From Cubamyces lactineus (Eukaryota; Basidiomycota; Agaricomycetes; Polyporales; Polyporaceae): a stretch of 64,000 bases of DNA. This document shows positions 59,660 to 64,000 of the stretch, piece by piece. The stretch lies in NCBI GenBank assembly GCA_022376465.1, contig JACDTU010000001.1:1116001-1180000 (forward strand), given 5' to 3'. Under the pieces are notes generated by a model that ran no database searches, was not told the origin of the DNA, and saw nothing but the letters and a program-made list of their open reading frames with translations. Position numbers and translations under genes: made by a program. The stretch's first letter is position 1, and each line of letters starts with the position of its first letter.

Positions 59660-62652
59660 TCAGAGTCCGATCCAACTGCTCTGACCACCAGGATTGTGCA
59701 GCGCCGTCTGGCTGATCTTGACCAGGCTGACGCCCTCCTTTTGCCGCTCAGGCTGCTGAGGCGGCAGCTCCAACGTCAGCTGCGGCACGTCGAGGAGTGG
59801 GCTCGTCAGCACCGTCGGCGTCGACACGACAGGGCTGAGGAAGCTGCTGGTGTCCGCGGAAGGGCTCATCGGCGAGAGCGTGTCTCGCCAGATGGGCGAA
59901 TGTACGGAGGAACTGGGTACAGGGAGGAACGCCTCCGCGTACCACTCGTACCACACTTTGCGCGTGTCGGTTAGCCGCCACAATGAAACGGTGAGCTCAG
60001 AGTCTGCGGGCAGATAGAGCGGCTCCTATGCGTCTACAGTTAGCGAGGACAACAGTGACGTGACGTCGCCCTACCTTCAGTGGGAAGAACAGCGGGAACC
60101 AACTCAGCATGTCTTTGGATATCTGGGCCATACGGTCTGGGTGTATGCTAAGGCCAACGTGTCCGTACAGCACGGCCTCGAAGTACCCAGCGAAGCCGTG
60201 GAGAACGCCAGCATTCGGTATGTGGAAGGTGAGCTTCGCCGAGCGGGCATTATGGCTGTTCGTCAGTGGAAGCCCTTACCCAGAAACAACGTAAGCGCAC
60301 GCGTCACAAGGACACGGGGGAAACGAGGGGTGAAGGGCGTACCTTGCTCCGTGAGCGCAGCGTCTTTCCTCGGGTGCTCAAACTCCCAGCACTCCTGAAT
60401 GCGAGGGCCGCATGTCCCGCTGATGCCGCCCCCATTGTCGCTCAGAATGTTGATCGCGTGGAGCATGACCACGTAAGGCGTCTCCATCGACTTCGTGTCT
60501 TTCATCGCCCTCGTCTCATTGTAGAGCTTCGACGAGGACAATGGCGCCACGTAGGCGGTATAGGAGGACGGGATCGAGATTCCCTCCGCTATTGATCGCT
60601 CAATCAGTTGCTCAATAGCGACATGTCAAATGGAATGCGCCTTACGTTTTAGGAAACGGGAGGCGCCATCGAGGCATTCTGGACTGAGCTCATTGTCGCC
60701 AAACGAGCCCAGGAGCTCGCTGATCAGGATGTCGACTTTCTCAGGCACGTCCAAAGTGCGCATGTCGCCATACAGGAGCTTGACCTTTTCATCGCCCCAC
60801 TCGTCGCGGTGGCGCTCCTGCAAGCTGCGAGCTGACCCTGTCAACAATACGCTCGGTCGGAGCATGCACCGCACAGGGCCCACTCACGTTACATACGCAT
60901 TTGGGTTCTTTTCCACGGCGTACACAAAGGCGTCGCGTTTTGATCGCTCGATCGCTTTCAGGGCGCGGGCGACGAGAGGCCCTCGGCCGGCTCCGGCGAC
61001 GCAGAGCGTACTGAATCGCGGGTCCGTATCGGTGTGAGCAGACGACCGAGCTAACGGGTGAACGACTTACACCTTGCCCGGATTTGGCCATTCCGACAAC
61101 GCGAGGAAGATCGCCTGCATAGCTTGCCTTAACGGGACTTTCACACCAGGGGTTTAGCTCAGAGAGGGTTCCTCACCTCCTCGTAGTTGCGATACTTCAC
61201 CGGGTCTTGTTCGAACGTCTGGTAGGTGATGCTTTGCAGGTTGTCCATGAGCGGCTATCGTGTGCAACAACATATCAGGAGCGGGCGGATATGACTCAGG
61301 GAGCCGAACGTGCCTGCAGGGGTGCCTGTAGATAATCTTGGTAACCCTGGGCAAAATTTTCGACAGTTCCGGCCGTGTGCGCAGCCTTCACCGCAGGGCT
61401 GGTCTTTTCCAAATGGCGCACATATTGGGAATATGCAGCCTCGCCTCCACGGGCGTGCTTATTCGCCCTAGTACCGGACAAGATGACGTTTGGCTGCAGC
61501 TGTAGTGGAGCGTAGCGGGTGTCTTAGACAGCTTCCAGATGCAAATAGCAGACCAAACTACCTTCATAATATTGCGAATGAACGATTGCGTGCCCTTGGG
61601 CAACACAGGGTATCCCTTGGCGTTCGCAATGAACGCTGAAGCGGGCAGCCACAGATGCCGAACAGGCTCTGCCGACCACTGGTCCAGCACGCTGGACGAA
61701 AGCGGCAACGGTGGCGTCAGGTCCAAAACTACACGCTCGTCTGCTCAGCAAACATATCCCCGAGACGTCACACGACCGCACCCACCCAGAGTCAACCGCG
61801 GGTTATACCCACAAATCGTGCGGATCGTATCCCACATCTCCCACGTCGTCATGTTCGACTCGGGGGGCGTCCCGCTTGGCGCAGGGTCGGAACGCGTCGA
61901 CTCCACCGGAGACGGAGAGCGCGACGGACCCTGGAGCACGGAAGACGGGTCATAGATGGGGATCCGAACAGAGAGCTCCATGAACGGCAGGCTCGCCAGG
62001 CATGCGTTGATGGCGCGGGCGTATGAGCCGACTTGGGTACGGTTGCTCGGTGGGGGCAGGATCGCGCATTGGGCGTTCAGGTATGACGCGAATGCCAACT
62101 CTTGTTGCAAAGCCTACGCGTAGCATCGCATGATGGGGAGAGTGATACGACGCGTCAACGTGGGATCGGATGACCGCTGGAGGACCGGTAAGAGAATACA
62201 CTCACGATTTCAGCATCATGGCGGACCCAGTCGTCCGACGCGTCCAGTTCCAGCCAATCCGATATGAGCGGGATCAGACACTCCGCCTCCTCTGCAACAT
62301 CCAGGCATGGTCAGGCTCAGGAGACCTCAGCGCGGGACGGAAGCAAAAGAAATGCGAGCGCACCGAGCCGCGAGATGGTCACCTCGTCGCGGAAGAACGC
62401 AGGCTTGGATCTCCATGCCTCCGCGCGCTGCTCAATAGAGAGCTTGTCTGGGGACTCCTCCGGGTTGAGGATGCAAAGCTCCCTCCACCGCGCCTTCCAT
62501 TTCTCGTTCGTGAGCGGTACGCAGACCGTGTCGTAGCCTACGGAGCGGGCATCGGATGTCGCTCGAAGAACAGGTGTCTCGTCGCTCAGATCCTTGCGTC
62601 GTGAGAGCTCCGCGATATCTTCTAGTGCGTAATGGCTGCTGAAGGCGGGCAT
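59660..62652 (-). CDS. PRMT5: Protein arginine N-methyltransferase 5 (Skb1/Hsl7 type)
   Basis: A type II arginine methyltransferase making symmetric dimethylarginine on histones, Sm proteins and other targets; in yeasts it also acts in morphogenesis checkpoints. The start is set at 62652 ([10 protein letters not shown]) and the stop at 59660-59662; several introns interrupt the gene and not all edges were resolved. Domain order is as expected. A TIM-barrel part includes [12 protein letters not shown] and [11 protein letters not shown]. The segment [12 protein letters not shown] precedes the SAM loop [10 protein letters not shown], and the catalytic double-E motif [16 protein letters not shown] follows. 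A C-terminal beta barrel contains [13 protein letters not shown] and SWFPLFFPL. Both catalytic glutamates and the AGAGRG loop are intact. An S/P-rich insert lies in the N-terminal domain (about 61860-61950) and a second near the C-terminus (about 59780-59880); both are longer than in the animal enzyme as I remember it. Confidence 0.94.
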
Positions 62653-62984
62653 ATTACGAGTTCTATAGACAAGATCGTGGGCGTGTAGGTGGATACAGAG
62701 ACTTCAGATGGCAAACATTTAGCAGTGATAGATGATCGTCTCCCTCGAGGCCTAAACGGTGAAAAGCATCTTATCGCCGAACCAGACAGAGAGATAGACG
62801 CTCGTTTCGATCGTAACTGAAGCAAGTTCCGCGAGAGGACGATCAGTGCGAAGAACAGATATTCGCCTTCGACAGAAGGATGCTGCAGAAACAAACGCAG
62901 CCCCTCTATGTACCCTCGGGCTAACTCGATATCGTACACCGCTATAGCAAGCAATATCAGACCAACCACCCTTGGAAATCTTTC
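62653..62984. other. Intergenic between PRMT5 and ankyrin gene
   Basis: 332 bp: promoter of PRMT5 and 3' flank of the ankyrin-repeat gene. No gene seen. Confidence 0.5.
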
Positions 62985-63931
62985 TCAGCTTCCCTCCGTC
63001 CTGGGCCTCTTCGCTCCATCTCCATCCCTGTCCTCTCTTCCTTGTCCACTTTCTGCGCTCATACCATACCCCGTCACCATCCCTTCGATGACCGCCCTGC
63101 TAACGACCTGCCGCAGCTCCTCGTCGGACGCCTCCCGTCCCTCCGCTTCAGCCCGCTGCATGACGTCCTGCACGTCCTGGAGCAGCGAAGACGTCAAATT
63201 TTCGGAGGCGACGTTCTGCGCATGCTGAGATGGCTGCTCGAGCATCTCGACGGGCGATGCTTCCGCCCCACCCGCCGATCCGCCGCTAAGGCTTTCTAGG
63301 TATGCTGCAACCGCGGGGTAGTCTTCTTCCAAGTATTGTGCGGGCTGTGCGCGGATCAGAAGCGTGCATGCAGACAACGAAGGAGCGCACGCACAGAAAT
63401 GCCCTCGTCGTTCTGGCGATTGATATTCGCGCCGTGTTCGACGAGAAACTTGGCGGTCTCGACGTTCTCGACCACATACAACGGCGTATCGCCGTCGTTA
63501 TCGGTGACATTCACATCTCCGCCTGTGTGAAGTGAGTATCTGGTTAGCCTCGTATCTTGATCTAGGACCTACCACGAGAGATGAGGTATTCAAGAACATT
63601 CAGATGTCCGTAAGACGCAGCAGCATGCCTACAAACCGCTTAAGTTAGACTTGCTGACATGCATATCATAGAACATACATTGGTGTATATGTGTTTGGAT
63701 CCGGGACGTTTGGCGACATTGCTAAGAAAACATGTTAAAGGACTCAAGCTCGCATCTTTGTGGCGATCTTACAAACAATGCACTTCGATCAATTCCTGGC
63801 GCAGTCGCTATGTCAGTCTTGCACTTCTGTGCCGATTACAAACAGTATCGTACCCTAACACGCTCAAGGTCGCCGTCACCTGCAGCGACCCATATGTTCT
63901 TTTCGTGTTGTACTGTGGTCGGAACAGGCAT
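62985..63931 (-). CDS. Ankyrin-repeat protein
   Basis: The start is at 63931 (MPVPTTVQHEKNIWVAAGDG) and the stop at 62985. The gene has several small exons (first exon 63931-63854). About three ankyrin repeats are readable: NIWVAAGDGDLERVREL, then NTYTPMHAAASYGHLNVLEYLISRGG, then DVNVTDNDGDTPL followed by VENVETAKFLVEHGANI. The C-terminal 100 residues contain LEEDYPAVAAYLESL, a Q/E-rich helix and a basic GAKRPRTEGS end that could be a nuclear signal. The size and order resemble the small ankyrin proteins of fungi, including the Yar1-like type that chaperones ribosomal protein S3 in yeast. The sequence alone does not prove that role. Confidence 0.88.
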
Positions 63932-64000
63932 GGTGGAGGTAAAGAGAGTACTGCAGAGTATACCTTCAAGCGCCCGTCAAGCCGATCATCCTCAACCACG
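63932..64000. other. Window end upstream of the ankyrin gene
   Basis: Promoter or leader of the ankyrin gene. Too short to say more. Confidence 0.4.

Overview
The window looks like nuclear DNA of an Agaricomycete, probably a polypore-type wood or litter fungus. Genes are dense, with many short (about 50-70 nt) GT-AG introns, CT-rich promoters and GC-rich coding sequence. The predicted proteins fit a basidiomycete: a cerato-platanin, a Ser/Thr-rich GPI-type surface protein, a phosphoketolase/acetate kinase pair and lineage-type orphan families. No transposon, CRISPR array, viral or prokaryotic segment was recognised. Exon models below were built by hand from splice sites. Where exon lengths are given, the frame closes without internal stops.

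1-6.7 kb: a tandem duplication carrying two near-identical seven-exon genes for 7-TM membrane proteins. 6.7-13.9 kb: gene-poor, with two divergent accessory genes (one unrecognised, one with a nucleotidyltransferase-fold signature). 13.9-21.7 kb: a 942-residue disordered Ser-rich protein and a single-pass membrane protein with a Gly-Thr repeat stalk. 22.1-28.2 kb: one large paladin-like gene with three CX5R phosphatase loops.

28.6-35.5 kb: a compact housekeeping block of two divergent pairs: eIF6 (ribosome biogenesis) with NDUFAF7 (complex I assembly), and FRA10AC1 (splicing-associated) with CCT5 (chaperonin). 36.7-40.0 kb: an alpha/beta hydrolase followed by an FAD monooxygenase. 40.1-46.2 kb: acetate kinase and phosphoketolase, divergent, which together convert xylulose-5-P or fructose-6-P through acetyl-P to acetate and ATP.

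46.5-51.7 kb: a small conserved frame with an unresolved start, a MARVEL-like four-helix membrane protein, an intron-containing tRNA-Tyr and a secreted cerato-platanin. 52.6-64 kb, all on the minus strand: a 1,546-residue acidic repetitive protein ending in a CaaX box, a GPI-anchored-type surface protein, the PRMT5 arginine methyltransferase and an ankyrin-repeat protein.

The most unusual item is the giant acidic CaaX protein with five copies of a W-[TV]-P-S-Y-S-V motif, for which I know no described function.
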